Shown: in pieces, positions 17,801-27,900 of the stretch | Position numbering within the stretch: position 1 is the first letter of the stretch | Layout: every line of letters starts with the position of its first letter | Assembly (NCBI RefSeq): GCF_012272695.1 | Contig: NZ_CP050902.1 | Location: forward strand, 2,480,001-2,544,000 | Length of the DNA stretch: 64,000 bases | Origin: Nocardioides sp. JQ2195 | Lineage (GTDB): Bacteria > Actinomycetota > Actinomycetes > Propionibacteriales > Nocardioidaceae | Direction of reading: 5' to 3' | Position numbers and translations under genes: made by a program | Notes under the pieces: model-generated | What the model was told of the DNA's origin: nothing | The model's database searches: none | The model's input: only the letters and a program-made list of their open reading frames with translations

Positions 17801-20800
17801 GTCCCGGAATGGCACCGACGGACCTCCGAACCTGCTCTCCCACAGCCTGCACCGCCATGAGGTCTCGCAGAATCGCAACGGCGTTGATCGGGTTTAGATC
17901 GAAACCCGGAGGCGCCAAGCGCGCGAGTGGCGCTATGGCGGCAGTCTGGCGATTCTTGCGGCCCATGAACCCCGAAGCCGTGGCACCCTCGAGTTGAAGC
18001 GAGATCGCGTGGAGATCCAAACCAAGAACCTCGGAAGGGAATCCGTGCATCCTCTGCGACCATTCTCGAATCGCCTTCTCCGCATCATCGAGAGTTCTGG
18101 CGGCACGAGTCGACCAAGCGACCTCAAGAAGCCCGGTCAGCTCATCGCCTTCAGGCAATTCGGGGTTGGCCGCCTCAGCAAGCATCTCAAGTTGTGACGG
18201 ATGCGTCACCGAGCCGAGTGCATCTCCGACGGCTCCTGTCGTTGACGCGGTCCACGCGTGACCCGCCAGTATGTCGCGCACGGCAGCGCTGGCAGCCTCT
18301 ACATCAAACGGATCACCCTTGCCTACCCCTGCCAGTCTCCACGGCTGATCGGGGCGAACCCCTGCAGCTGAAGTCCACCGCTGGAGGTCTGCGAACAGAT
18401 CCTTGAGAGCCGCCACCTGTTCGGCGCGATGGGCGACAACTGTCGACGGCACCGGCATGACAGGGCCATCCTTCAGGACGAGGAGTTCGTCGTGTGCCCC
18501 ATAGGCAGAGAGTCCCGCGGCGTTCGTCTTGTGCAGGCGTTCAGGATATTGGATCAGTTCGAAGTGAGCGTTCCGCAACTGTCGGCGGGCGCTCTCCATT
18601 GCGGTGTTGTCCGGCAGTACCGTCGCGGTGAGCGAGCGCTTGAGCTGCGCGCGAACCTCCGCAGCATTGGAGCCTTCGTGATGGAGGTTCAGCGTGAAGG
18701 GTCCGAGACCGATCTCGTCCAGCCGTCGCTGGACAACTGCCAGGGCTGTTCCCTTTTCAGCGACGAACAGGACACGAAGGCCTGACAGGAGGCACTCAGC
18801 GACCATGTTGGTGATGGTCTGCGATTTCCCGGTTCCTGGAGGACCCTGCAACACGAAGGTGCGTCCTTCACGTGCCCAGAGCACCGCCCGCTTCTGGGTG
18901 GCGTCAGCCGGAATCGGCGTCTCAAGCCGATCCAACCCATCCTCCACGGCCGACTCGTCAGCCGCGTCATCCACCGCCTCGATGGCTGGGTCTTCAAAGG
19001 TTTCTGTGGGCGTGTGGACAAGGTGATTGACCAGTGGACGCTCCACGAAGTGATCCGCGTTGAGGTTCAGGTCCTGCCACATGCGGAATGCAGACAGGTC
19101 CAGCATCGCGAGCCTTGCTCCACCTGACACCTCAAGCGGAAGTCCACGCACTGCAATCGCATCACGGACCTCGCCCAGAACAGCGTCGACATCAATGCCT
19201 GCGCGATCTGCCAGAGGTTCGGCGAGTCCTGGGATGAAGAGTCCGTGCTCGCGGCGCAGCCACTCGATGAGAGCTGCGTTGGGCGTCGTCTGCTGGGACG
19301 AGTCGAGTTTGAGGGTGAACTCCTGACGCCCTCGTGCCACACCGATGTCGACCGGAACCAGGATCAGAGGTGCCTCTGCGAAGACACCATCCTTGTGGGG
19401 CCAACGTAGGAGACCAAGGCAGAGGAACAGCGGATTCATGCCCCTCTCATCGCGCGCAGACTTCGCCCGGTGCGCCATCGAGCGGATCTCCTTGGAGAAA
19501 GTGGCCTCAGTGAGCGGCGCGGACTTGCCTCCCGACCGGCCGATCCGTTGGACGTAAAGGCGCCGGTCCTTGAGGTGGGAGACGAGTTCCTCCCGCCCCT
19601 CGGGCGTCGAAGACTCCAAGAGCTGCAGCGCATTGGCGATGTCGCGGGCTCGCCAGACTTCCGGAATGTCATAACCGCTGCACAGTTTGAACGACACGTC
19701 TTGGTTGAGCTTGTCCTCCAAGATGCCGAGCCCCTCAGGAGGAAGCACAAGTGGTTGGACTCGGGCGTTGCTGCCGAGGTTCAGGAGCGCGTTCTTCGCG
19801 TTCAGGCTGAACAGTGAAGATTTCCAGGTGCGATAACGGGCAGGGTGGTTGTCGATCTGTCGTTCCAGTGGAGTGGTGTCAAGCGCCTCAGTCGGTACTT
19901 CGGTGACGGACGCGGAACTCCCTGGCCGGTATTCGACAATCTCGGTGATTCCATCGGCACGCTCGTTGATCGCGGGAAGAGGAGACACCCCGGCCTGGCG
20001 CGCTGCCGCCAGGTCGATCAACTCCAAGAACCCGTCGCCCAGCCCCCGGCTCACAGAATGACGCGCAAGTGCGCGTGCTTCCGCCGCCGGAGCGTCCTGG
20101 CCAGCGGTGAAGGCAGTCGTCTCGATGACACCTAGCCAGCCCCCGTCGACAAGAGAACTGACGGCTTCACGATTGCCGATCACCGGCGTGCCGGGATACC
20201 ACTCTGGCATCGAACCCTTCTCGGGCAGTGGATCCCTTCGCCAATAGCCGATGAATATGTGCCCGGAAATGAGCACAAGCACTGGATGCAGGCCGACCTG
20301 CTCGAGGACTGCAGCGGTGAGAACTGTCGTGTCCATGCACGTGCCCAGCCCAGATTTCGCGACCGCGCCGTGGTCTCGGATGCGTTGCCCGTCACCGCGA
20401 TAGTCCCAGCCGGGCGGAGGCTCGGCGTAGGCAATGGAGCGAGCTCTGAGTGCTTCATAGACGGCAGTGACCGTGGCGTCAGCCCGATCCTCGGCCTGTG
20501 CAACGTCTCCGATCTGATAGGCGAAGAACGAGGCATCGCCGGTCGTCTCGCCCAGCAGTGCGGCGGCTTCACGTGCCACCTTGGCGATCTCGGGATGGTT
20601 CGGCCGGACGAATGACGCCAACAGAGAACGCGAGAGGAGCGTGGAGCTGGCGTTGTCCACTTCGAGTTGTTGGACAAGTTCTTCCAGCTCACGCGCGAGG
20701 GCTTCGGAATCGGGGCTGTCAGGTTCTGCTTCAAGGAGACTCACCAGTTCCTCGACGCGCTGACGCATGCGAACGCGCTGTTCGGAGCGGCGCGGGTCCC

Positions 20801-21680
20801 CTCGCCAGAACCACAGATCACGGGGTTGAAGGTCAACGGCCTCTTCGAAGCGCGACAGAGCCCGTCCAGTAGCTACGTCTTCCAGGGAAATCACGCATTC
20901 GGCACTACGCCGCTCCTCGACCTGCGACATCACCCGGGCGGAGAGTGGGACGTTGATGCTTCCAACCGCGGTGGTTCCCGCTGGGAGGGGTCCCTCAAAC
21001 GCGACCTTCGTTCCGAATTCCAAATCAGAGTCATGGACTCTGACACTGATGCGTGCTTGCGCCAAGGGCTCCGACAGGGCGACTGTGAGATCAGAGATCT
21101 GCGGAATGCGGGCCGATGATGACGCCCATGACCACTGCGCGCTGACGTCAGCACGTAGTTGCGCATCAATGACAGGGGGAGCATCCTCGCCGGGCTCGTC
21201 GACCACTGCTTCAATGGCGGGCTCGTCGAAGTTCACTTCTTCGTAGGCACCCGCCACATCGGGTTCTGCGGTAGCTGACAACGGGACGGAAACAGACTTG
21301 GAGTCCTCTGGCGACTGCGCCCGCGCATCGAGAGCGGCATGCATGAGATCGATGACTTGTCCACGATCGGCATAACTGGAGAGGGCCGATACGTCGACGA
21401 CGAGTTCACGTTCACCATCGAGCCATGACGCCCTGACTTCACGTACGAAAGGCCGCGTCGTGATGGCATCGGCGTCCCCGAGGAACGGAACAATGCGTAA
21501 CTCATCGCCTTCTGCCTCGACGAAGGTGATAGTGCTGGACACTTCTTCGATCGCGAGCCAGTTCGCATCGCTGTGAGTTATCTCGACGCGTTTGGCGGCA
21601 TCACGCGCAAGCGCCTCAGCCAGTTCCATCGTGGTCGGGTGCAAGCTGACTCTGCTGCCTGTTTGCGCCTCATCACTCAA
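14850..21680 (-). CDS. Giant DUF4011-type SF1 helicase with Vsr-like nuclease
   Basis: A 2,276-aa multidomain protein. Residues ~440-480 resemble a transglutaminase/peptidase-like core (GTCMDTTVL then GHIFIGYW). A DUF4011-like region follows at ~620-900. The SF1 helicase has Walker A LQGPPGTGKSQTITN near 945, motif II FDEASQI near 1563, GDSKQMPP just after, and motif VI NVAVTRARRKNV near 1830. Residues ~1905-1985 match the Vsr/MTES_1575 nuclease fold (FRLDLVLARP, VLLDG, RDVLPVEVL, GW...RIWW). The C-terminus (~2100-2190) resembles DUF3320. The start is TTG with GAGGGG 8 nt before it. Such helicase-nucleases occur in defence islands; the target is unknown. Confidence 0.85.
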   Translation of the reverse strand: MSDEAQTGSRVSLHPTTMELAEALARDAAKRVEITHSDANWLAIEEVSSTITFVEAEGDELRIVPFLGDADAITTRPFVREVRASWLDGERELVVDVSALSSYADRGQVIDLMHAALDARAQSPEDSKSVSVPLSATAEPDVAGAYEEVNFDEPAIEAVVDEPGEDAPPVIDAQLRADVSAQWSWASSSARIPQISDLTVALSEPLAQARISVRVHDSDLEFGTKVAFEGPLPAGTTAVGSINVPLSARVMSQVEERRSAECVISLEDVATGRALSRFEEAVDLQPRDLWFWRGDPRRSEQRVRMRQRVEELVSLLEAEPDSPDSEALARELEELVQQLEVDNASSTLLSRSLLASFVRPNHPEIAKVAREAAALLGETTGDASFFAYQIGDVAQAEDRADATVTAVYEALRARSIAYAEPPPGWDYRGDGQRIRDHGAVAKSGLGTCMDTTVLTAAVLEQVGLHPVLVLISGHIFIGYWRRDPLPEKGSMPEWYPGTPVIGNREAVSSLVDGGWLGVIETTAFTAGQDAPAAEARALARHSVSRGLGDGFLELIDLAAARQAGVSPLPAINERADGITEIVEYRPGSSASVTEVPTEALDTTPLERQIDNHPARYRTWKSSLFSLNAKNALLNLGSNARVQPLVLPPEGLGILEDKLNQDVSFKLCSGYDIPEVWRARDIANALQLLESSTPEGREELVSHLKDRRLYVQRIGRSGGKSAPLTEATFSKEIRSMAHRAKSARDERGMNPLFLCLGLLRWPHKDGVFAEAPLILVPVDIGVARGRQEFTLKLDSSQQTTPNAALIEWLRREHGLFIPGLAEPLADRAGIDVDAVLGEVRDAIAVRGLPLEVSGGARLAMLDLSAFRMWQDLNLNADHFVERPLVNHLVHTPTETFEDPAIEAVDDAADESAVEDGLDRLETPIPADATQKRAVLWAREGRTFVLQGPPGTGKSQTITNMVAECLLSGLRVLFVAEKGTALAVVQRRLDEIGLGPFTLNLHHEGSNAAEVRAQLKRSLTATVLPDNTAMESARRQLRNAHFELIQYPERLHKTNAAGLSAYGAHDELLVLKDGPVMPVPSTVVAHRAEQVAALKDLFADLQRWTSAAGVRPDQPWRLAGVGKGDPFDVEAASAAVRDILAGHAWTASTTGAVGDALGSVTHPSQLEMLAEAANPELPEGDELTGLLEVAWSTRAARTLDDAEKAIREWSQRMHGFPSEVLGLDLHAISLQLEGATASGFMGRKNRQTAAIAPLARLAPPGFDLNPINAVAILRDLMAVQAVGEQVRRSVGAIPGLSASVPGNAFPPGALVPARSRLMELEQLTSGLRANDEWTKRVHALAGSGDLRAQSAALSSYAEAWSRLRDELSIQDSDLEAWINGTSLSVAIERHEQSWQRDVEFERLVPLQRWCTLVRKLEPMRDAGLGDARVELLEGRLPAHTAEDALARGVARASLEERINAEGLDRFDAVAHDQRVNSYSEAQGRVRLQWVTDGPANILARRGGGGGGRGAGSGALARELEKTTRKLGTRPILRKHGEAVQELTPLVLCSPSSVVDLIEPGVMEFDLVIFDEASQITVPEAVGALGRARAAVIVGDSKQMPPTRKVGGGAVDDEIDDPDFEEIVEDQESILSECELARVPTLSLNWHYRSQDEALIAFSNRTYYRGELSSFPTPSLLSSETGLEFRQVHWPENDDKGMYLRAGAKKVDLGNGVVAGSNTNPFEAMEIVQYIHDLVHASERLPSVGIVTFNEQQRQLIEELLHASTDPKVIDVLDEGKMGRGEALFIKALEQVQGDERDYVVFSIAFSKQANGKVPTNFGPLSNAGGERRLNVAVTRARRKNVVFCSFNPASTELDVSGSSFQGPKDLKQFLMDARAAGNQNDVAEPANRIAIRDRHRDDIASALRDAGLHVMSDVGLSNFRLDLVLARPENPERPILPVLLDGESWQQRVTVSDRDVLPVEVLQNLMGWPTVARIWWPMWLQNRDEVISRVLAEVDRAEATLDAANSVEPDPAPATPLSETTPIAPPPTADARTSELPSMLASGQPERVAVEEVEDGLSSESWDPNRDGWTPGPADVGSSHEAAIRGSATTAGSHAAQTDSGSITEFIPAHTTVIGSKEVLDRLPDRDAATIVREQVLDVIETEGPVELGRLARVVARRFNLNAVRSARVADIVRLIPRAQVHKSRKFGDFAWPPDMDPESWHGFRLAGSDGSRTLHEIAPQEISNAMLAVLEEYPADELGDDLLRRTAELFGIARLGANVRARLEAVHAQLPEDGDHR

Positions 21681-21966
21681 CTCTTGTGCCCCTCATCGTC
21701 GGACCAGCATCTGGGACTTTCCGAACCCACAGCGGTCCGAGAATGCCGATCTTTGCCACTTCATTCGATCCCAGTGCCCACAAGTCGTTCGTATCACGCG
21801 CGCCTCTGGGTCATTCGCCATTGTGCCCGATTTACGCGTACGTGATCCGCTTTCGGCGAAGAGCAGCAACTCCGCGGAGATTGGCCACGAGGAATGACCC
21901 CCTGTGGTCTCACACCACTCTGCCCTATGGTCAACGTTGTACCGACCCGCTACGGAACGAGGGACG
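21681..21966. promoter_or_regulatory. Divergent intergenic region between the giant helicase and the DUF6361 operon
   Basis: 286 bp separate two divergent start codons, so promoters for both units should lie here. I see Shine-Dalgarno sequences at both ends (GAGGGG for the helicase, GAGGGA for DUF6361) and a short palindrome TACGCGTA near 21834, but no convincing -35/-10 pair. Open frames crossing the region are short and lack coding character. Confidence 0.4.
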
Positions 21967-23166
21967 ATGCCGTCACTGATTGCTTGGCTGGACTCAACAC
22001 CGGCAGAGCAGAAGGCAGCCCGCGAACTCATCGCCATGTTCAACGACAAGGAGAGCCGCGACGAATTGGGAATCGGACCGATTCGCGATGCGTTCAGCGA
22101 TCTCCTCTTCCCCGGCACTTCCGTGCTGCAGACTCGAGCGCGCTACTACCTCTTCATTCCTTGGTGCTACATGGCGAACAACGTGACTCGACAGGCCGGC
22201 CCAACACATCGGACAAAGGGGCGCGCAAACGAAAGGGCTTTGATCAAGGCCCTGCACGGATCAAGCTCCCAAGACAAGGCTGGGCTGATCGGTGCTCGAG
22301 CCGGTGTCAACGTGCGCAACCTGCCGTCCGACATTTATTGGACCGGCATGCTCCGATACGGCGTCCGCGAGCACAGGGGCAGCATCGGTGCCCTCACGCT
22401 GCCCTCCTCCGGGGCGGAGGGTGCTACCGAGCTCACGCAGCGCTCTCCCGCAGAGTGGAATCGAACGGTTCCCCCTGCTCCACAGGGCTTCCCCGACCGG
22501 GTTGAGGAAGCCTTCGCCATGACAGCCGAGGAGGCAAGTTGGCTCAAGGAACGCATCGTCACCTCAACTCAGGACACTGTGCTCGCACACCTCCTTGAGC
22601 AGGATCAACCTATTGCTCAAGATTCACTCGCCCCTTGGTACGCCGTCTCAGAGTCAAAGTTTGAGGAACTCCACCACGCCCGGATGTTCAGCAGCGTCAT
22701 GCAGGGCGCCGCGCTCCTCTACAACCTGTTGATCGCGGAACGTTTCCAGGAGCACGGATTGGCTGAAGACGACTCGGACCGGCCGGCCGAGTTTCGCGAA
22801 CGGTTGACCGAATGGCATCAGGAACTGCGCGCAACGAGCGAAGGCGCTCTGCGGACCTGGGACCTGGAACGGATGTGGGTGATCACGAAGGGTTCTAACC
22901 CCAATATCCAGCGTCGTGCTCAGGAGTTCGTGAACAGTTGGGTCAATGGGCTTCGCACGGCCACCGACACCGCAGACGATTCTGTGCTCCGCGCCCTGGT
23001 CGAGGAGCGCGAAAAACGCAAGGGTGCCCAGTCCAGGCTCAAGAACGAGAAGATGCTTGCGGCTTGGTCCGGGGAGTCAGGCACAGGCCGTCTCACGTAC
23101 CGATGGGGCACCGTAAAGACCATCGTCAACGACATTCAGAACGGGCTCGACCGTGCTGGCGCCTGA
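21967..23166 (+). CDS. DUF6361 family protein (first gene of an Azaca-like trio)
   Basis: A 399-aa protein. It opens MPSLIAWLDSTPAEQ and then has a highly characteristic block, RDELGIGPIRDAFSDLLFPG followed by TSVLQTRARYYLFIPW, which I recognise as DUF6361. It is soluble and mostly helical; biochemical function is unknown. The ATG at 21967 is preceded by GAGGGA. The gene leads a three-gene operon with a PLD nuclease and a SNF2-like helicase, overlapping the former by 14 nt. As I recall, DUF6361 + PLD + helicase is the composition of the Azaca anti-phage system (ZacABC); naming it so rests on memory. Confidence 0.8.
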   Translation: MPSLIAWLDSTPAEQKAARELIAMFNDKESRDELGIGPIRDAFSDLLFPGTSVLQTRARYYLFIPWCYMANNVTRQAGPTHRTKGRANERALIKALHGSSSQDKAGLIGARAGVNVRNLPSDIYWTGMLRYGVREHRGSIGALTLPSSGAEGATELTQRSPAEWNRTVPPAPQGFPDRVEEAFAMTAEEASWLKERIVTSTQDTVLAHLLEQDQPIAQDSLAPWYAVSESKFEELHHARMFSSVMQGAALLYNLLIAERFQEHGLAEDDSDRPAEFRERLTEWHQELRATSEGALRTWDLERMWVITKGSNPNIQRRAQEFVNSWVNGLRTATDTADDSVLRALVEEREKRKGAQSRLKNEKMLAAWSGESGTGRLTYRWGTVKTIVNDIQNGLDRAGA

Positions 23167-24934
23167 CTCACGAACCCTGCTGATGGACCAGCTGGCACCA
23201 CCTAATGGAGCCAAGTTCGATCGCGCGGTTGCGACGACCTTCGCCCTGGACCTGACTGCGACACTGTTGCCCGCGCTCGCCTTCACCGGGTTCCACCTTG
23301 CGAGTGGCACATCCGACCCGATCGCAACACTCGAGTCGATCCGCAGCACGGCAGATCGAATCGACGTTTTCTGTCAGGCCGGCGCGATCGGTGTTCCCGA
23401 AAAGTCACCCGATCTCCTCGCATTTCTCGAACCGATGGTGCACCCTGTGCGTCCTCCCTCGAGCCATGGGCTCTTCCACCCGAAGGTTTGGTTCATTCGG
23501 TATGTCGATGACGCAGGCCCGCCGTCGTACCGACTCTTGGTGTTGACCCGCAACCTGACCATGGACTCGTCGTGGGATCTGGCGGTGCGTCTCGACTCCG
23601 AGAGCATCGCAAAGAAGACCCAGCCGGCGAGCGCAGCGTTGCGTGACTTCCTGGTGAGCCTGCCGGACCGTGCGACTCCTTCGCTGAGCGGCGCCCGCCG
23701 GAAGGCGATCTCCGAACTGGCCGACGAGGCAGGGCGCATTGTCTGGGAGCTGCCGCCCAGCGCCGAGCAGGCGGTGCTGCACTACCTGAATCCCAATCGC
23801 AAGAGGTCGACTGACTTCAGCGGAGCCCGCCACCTCGTTGTCTCCCCCTTCGTGGACGCCGCCGGCCTCAGTCGCATTCGACCCAAAGGGGAGATTCAAA
23901 TTCTGTCCCGGGCTGAAGAACTCGAGAAGCTCGAAACTGTCACCACCAGTCGCCTCAAAGCACGAGTCCTCGACGAACTGGCCGTGTCACAGGAAGTCGA
24001 GGGGTCACGACTCGGCGGTCAGTTGCACGCGAAGATGTATGTAGTCGAGCAATCCCAGAACTGGTCGAAGTCTCACGTGTTCATCGGCTCAGCCAATGCG
24101 ACAGGCGCCGCCTTCACCAACAACACCGAATTCTTGGTCGAGATCCGCGGACACAAGAACCACTTCGGCATCGAACGATTCTTGGGCGATGACGGCACCT
24201 TCATGGCGATGACTGAGCCCTATCAACCGACCGAGGCAGAGGTCGATGAGGCCGAAGACGCCCTCCAACGCGAACTCGAAAACGCCGTGCGTCGTGTGGC
24301 CGGCATGACCTTCTCCGTTGAGGTGATCAGCTCCGGCACGGATGACACTCACGATCTGCACCTGACCTCCGAGAAACCGTTCAGTCTCGAACCCGGTTGG
24401 CACGCCACCGTCGAATTGCTGACTCTGCCCGAGCACGGAGCGCCGGTAGGACCCGGCGTAGCCCTCGACACTGTCGTGCCCGCGGTTCCCACTCCTGACA
24501 TCACGCCGTTTCTGGCCATCCGAGTGGTGTCGCCGACAGGTTTGTTGGCGTCCACGGTCGTCGTTGCTGCACTCATCAACGAGCCCAAGGATCGACTCGA
24601 CGTAGTCCTGGCCAGACAGATGGACAGCCCTGACAAGTTCCTCAGGTTCCTCTTCTTCCTGCTCAGCCTGGGGAAACCGGCCGCACTGGTCGACCGTGCG
24701 TCCACACGATCTACCGGAACCGGCGGCGCCAGTCCGTTCGGGGAAGGCGGAAGCGGCGTTCTCGAGATGGTGCTCGGCGCCCTCGCGACCCGCCCCGAGG
24801 CGTTGGCCGATCTGGACGCCCTCGTCGCCCGTCTCGAGGGAACCGAGGCTGGCCGGAAGGCGCTCCCGGAGGGATTCAGCGAGTTCTGGAGTGTCGTTCG
24901 AGACGCAGCCACCGCGAACAAGGAGTTGGCATGA
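23153..24934 (+). CDS. Phospholipase D-like (HKD) nuclease family protein
   Basis: A 593-aa protein with two PLD half-sites. The first has HPKVWF near residue 104 followed by LVLTRNLTMDSSW; the second has LHAKMYVV near 290 followed by HVFIGSANATG. The HxK plus GSxN pattern is that of PLD-superfamily nucleases, which act through a phospho-histidine intermediate. The C-terminal half is beta-rich and unassigned. The longest start is GTG at 23153, inside the previous gene; an ATG at 23183 is an alternative, and neither has a strong ribosome site. It ends in an ATGA overlap with the helicase gene, so the products are probably made together as a nuclease-helicase effector. Confidence 0.8.
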   Translation: MLAPDSRTLLMDQLAPPNGAKFDRAVATTFALDLTATLLPALAFTGFHLASGTSDPIATLESIRSTADRIDVFCQAGAIGVPEKSPDLLAFLEPMVHPVRPPSSHGLFHPKVWFIRYVDDAGPPSYRLLVLTRNLTMDSSWDLAVRLDSESIAKKTQPASAALRDFLVSLPDRATPSLSGARRKAISELADEAGRIVWELPPSAEQAVLHYLNPNRKRSTDFSGARHLVVSPFVDAAGLSRIRPKGEIQILSRAEELEKLETVTTSRLKARVLDELAVSQEVEGSRLGGQLHAKMYVVEQSQNWSKSHVFIGSANATGAAFTNNTEFLVEIRGHKNHFGIERFLGDDGTFMAMTEPYQPTEAEVDEAEDALQRELENAVRRVAGMTFSVEVISSGTDDTHDLHLTSEKPFSLEPGWHATVELLTLPEHGAPVGPGVALDTVVPAVPTPDITPFLAIRVVSPTGLLASTVVVAALINEPKDRLDVVLARQMDSPDKFLRFLFFLLSLGKPAALVDRASTRSTGTGGASPFGEGGSGVLEMVLGALATRPEALADLDALVARLEGTEAGRKALPEGFSEFWSVVRDAATANKELA

Positions 24935-27900
24935 GCCGCTACGACGCAACGCCGTGGCTGCGCGACCTCACCAAGTTTCAGCGACGCTCGGTCGAGCACG
25001 TGATGACACAGTTCTACGGGGCCGCAGACGCCAACCGTTTCCTCGTTGCCGACGAGACTGGACTAGGGAAGACGCGCGTCGCGCAGGGAGTCATAGCGCG
25101 TGCCATCGAAGAACTGCAGGATTCTATTCCGCGCATCGATGTCGTCTACGTGTGCGCCAACAGCGACCTCGCCCGGCAGAACATCCGCCGGCTGAACGTC
25201 ACAGGGCAGGGAGAGATCCCGTTCTCGAGCCGCCTGACGCTGCTCGGTGAGCACAGTCGTCGCCTCAACCGCTCGAAAGATGAGGGCGGCGGAGTCAACC
25301 TCATTTCGTTCACTCCGGGCACGTCATTCGACATGGGTCAGAGCCTCGGGCAGGCCCGTGAACGCGCCATGATTGCCATCGCGCTCATGGAGCTTTACCA
25401 ATTGGACGGCCACCAACGACGCGCCACGAAGCTCTTGTTCCAAGGTGGAGTTGCAACGCTGGAGAACTTCGAGCGACAACTCAACTGGCTGCGTCACGAC
25501 CTCGGGGATGACGGCATTGACCCGGTGATCCTTGGCGAATTCGGCAAGGTGCTCGCCGTCGGTGGAGACCCTGGCCTGGGCGGCCGTTATGAAACCTTGG
25601 TCGCCGAGATGGGTCGACGACACTCGATTCCCAAGGAGCTGCGACGCTCAGCCATCGACCTGGTCCGTGAGCTACGCGCCGCATTGGCGGCTGCGAGCGT
25701 GCACACGCTCGAGCCAGATCTGGTGATCCTCGACGAGTTCCAACGCTTCCGGCACCTACTGTCGGAGAACAACCCCGCCGGAGAACTTGCCCACCACCTC
25801 TTTGAGTACGACGCAGCCAAGGTGCTGCTCCTGTCCGCTACCCCGTACAAGCCGTTTACCTTCGCCGGGGAGGATGGCGAGGACCACGCCAAGGATCTCT
25901 TCAGGACTCTCGAGTTCCTAGCGAAGGGTCGCGAGGACGTCAGCGTCGATGACATCCGCGCTGGTCTCCGGAACTACCGCTCCGCGCTCTTGAGCGGCGA
26001 CATGGTCAGCGACATACCTGCCAACCTGCGCGAGCACCTGCTCAAGTTGATGTCGCGTGCTGAGCGTCCCTCGCTGCCCAACGAGGGAATGACAGTCGAG
26101 CGGGTGGTGAGCGCCTCGGATCTGCGTGCGGCCGACCTGACGGACTTCGCAACCATGCACCGCGTGGCCGACGCAGTCCGACAGTCGCGTGATCACGGGC
26201 TAGTCACTGCTGAATACTGGAAGTCGGCGCCGTACTTCCTCACCTTTGCCGACGGTTACCAGCTCGGGCGCCGGCTGCGTGACGCCGAAAAGACCCCCGA
26301 GCTCGCGGGGCTGCTCAAGGACTCCCACCACATCAGTGGCAGGTCGCTGGAACGTTTCGAGGAGCTTGAGCCCGGCAACGCACGGATGCGCGTCCTCGCC
26401 TCGGACACGGTTGACCAAGGTTGGTGGCAGCTGCTCTGGCTGCCGCCGTCCTTGATGTACGTCGAACCTTCGGGCCCGTTCGCGGACGAGTTCGCCCGAG
26501 AAATGACCAAGCGGCTCGTCTTCTCATCTTGGACCGCGACGCCCTCGTCGGTCGCGAGCATCCTGAGCTATGAGGCAGAACGTCGTGCCGTGGAGGGCAG
26601 CCAGCACTACACGGCATACACATCAGACGTCAGAAAGAACATCGCCCGTCGCCTCCAGTACACAGCGGCTGCCGACGGCAAGCCGAAGCAGATGGCAGCC
26701 TTCCTGTGTCACTGGCCGTTACCCGGCCTCGCTGGGAAGGCCGACCCAATTGTCTGGGTTGCCGCGAACGGTGGCGGGCCGCTGCCCCCGGACGAGGCAC
26801 TGGCTTTTGCCAGGACCGCCGTTGCCGAGCATGCCAACCAGGCACCACTCGGGACCCCGCACCCTGACGCAGGTGGGAGTGAGCCGCAGGACCGTATCTG
26901 GCGCACCGCATTCTCATGGTCGGATTCCTGGCCGGAACGGTCAGACCACGATCTGGCGCAGGCGTTGGTCGGAACCCGCACCGAAGTTGAGAACCAAGGC
27001 GAGCCGGCTGAACCCGGAGATATCCCGAATGGTCTCGCGCATCACATACGGGCTGCGCGCACTGCGCTGGGCGAGGGAAATGCCCGTCTCGACGATGAAG
27101 CCCTCGAGGTGCTGGCCGAGATCGCCCTCTACTCCCCCGCAAACGTCGCTTGGCGTGCCATGAACCGGCTCGTTTGTGACAGCGCAGATGTGACTGATTG
27201 GGGCCTCTTCAAGTCCGCGGCGACCCTGGCCAACGGGCTCCGTTCCTTGTTCAACCGACCCGATGCCATCCAACTCGTTGAACGTCTGGGTGGCCCGGCG
27301 GAGATGCCGTATTGGCGCAAGGTGCTCCGCTACATCGCGATGGGCAACCTCGAGGCGGTCTTGGACGAGTATGTCCATCAGTTGTATTCCGACCGTGCCT
27401 CGGGGGCGGCGACGGATGAGTTGCTGCTCGAGGTCGCACATGAGGTCGCCGAAGCCGTCAGCCTGAGGTCACCAACCCTCCGCGCGTTGGACGCCGGGAA
27501 TCTCACCGAAGGTCTGTCGTTTGCCGCCCGGTTCGCCCTCCGATATGGCGGGCGACAACAAGACGCCGAGGACGCTCGTCAACCCGAAGTGCGACGTGCG
27601 TTCAACAGCCCCTTCTGGCCATTCGTGCTTGCGTCAACGTCGGTCGGGCAGGAAGGCATCGACTTCCACTGGTGGTGTCACGCGGTGTTCCACTGGAATA
27701 CGCCGCCGAACCCGGTCGACTTCGAACAGCGCGAGGGACGGGTCGATCGCTACCGCGGCCACGCCGTCCGGAAGAACGTTGCGTACGCACACGGACGCGT
27801 CGCCCTCTCGCAGACTGCCATGCATCCGTGGGATCAGCTGTATGAGCTGGCGAAGGATCATCAAGAGGAACTCGGGGACTTCTCGCCTGGTTGGGTCTAT

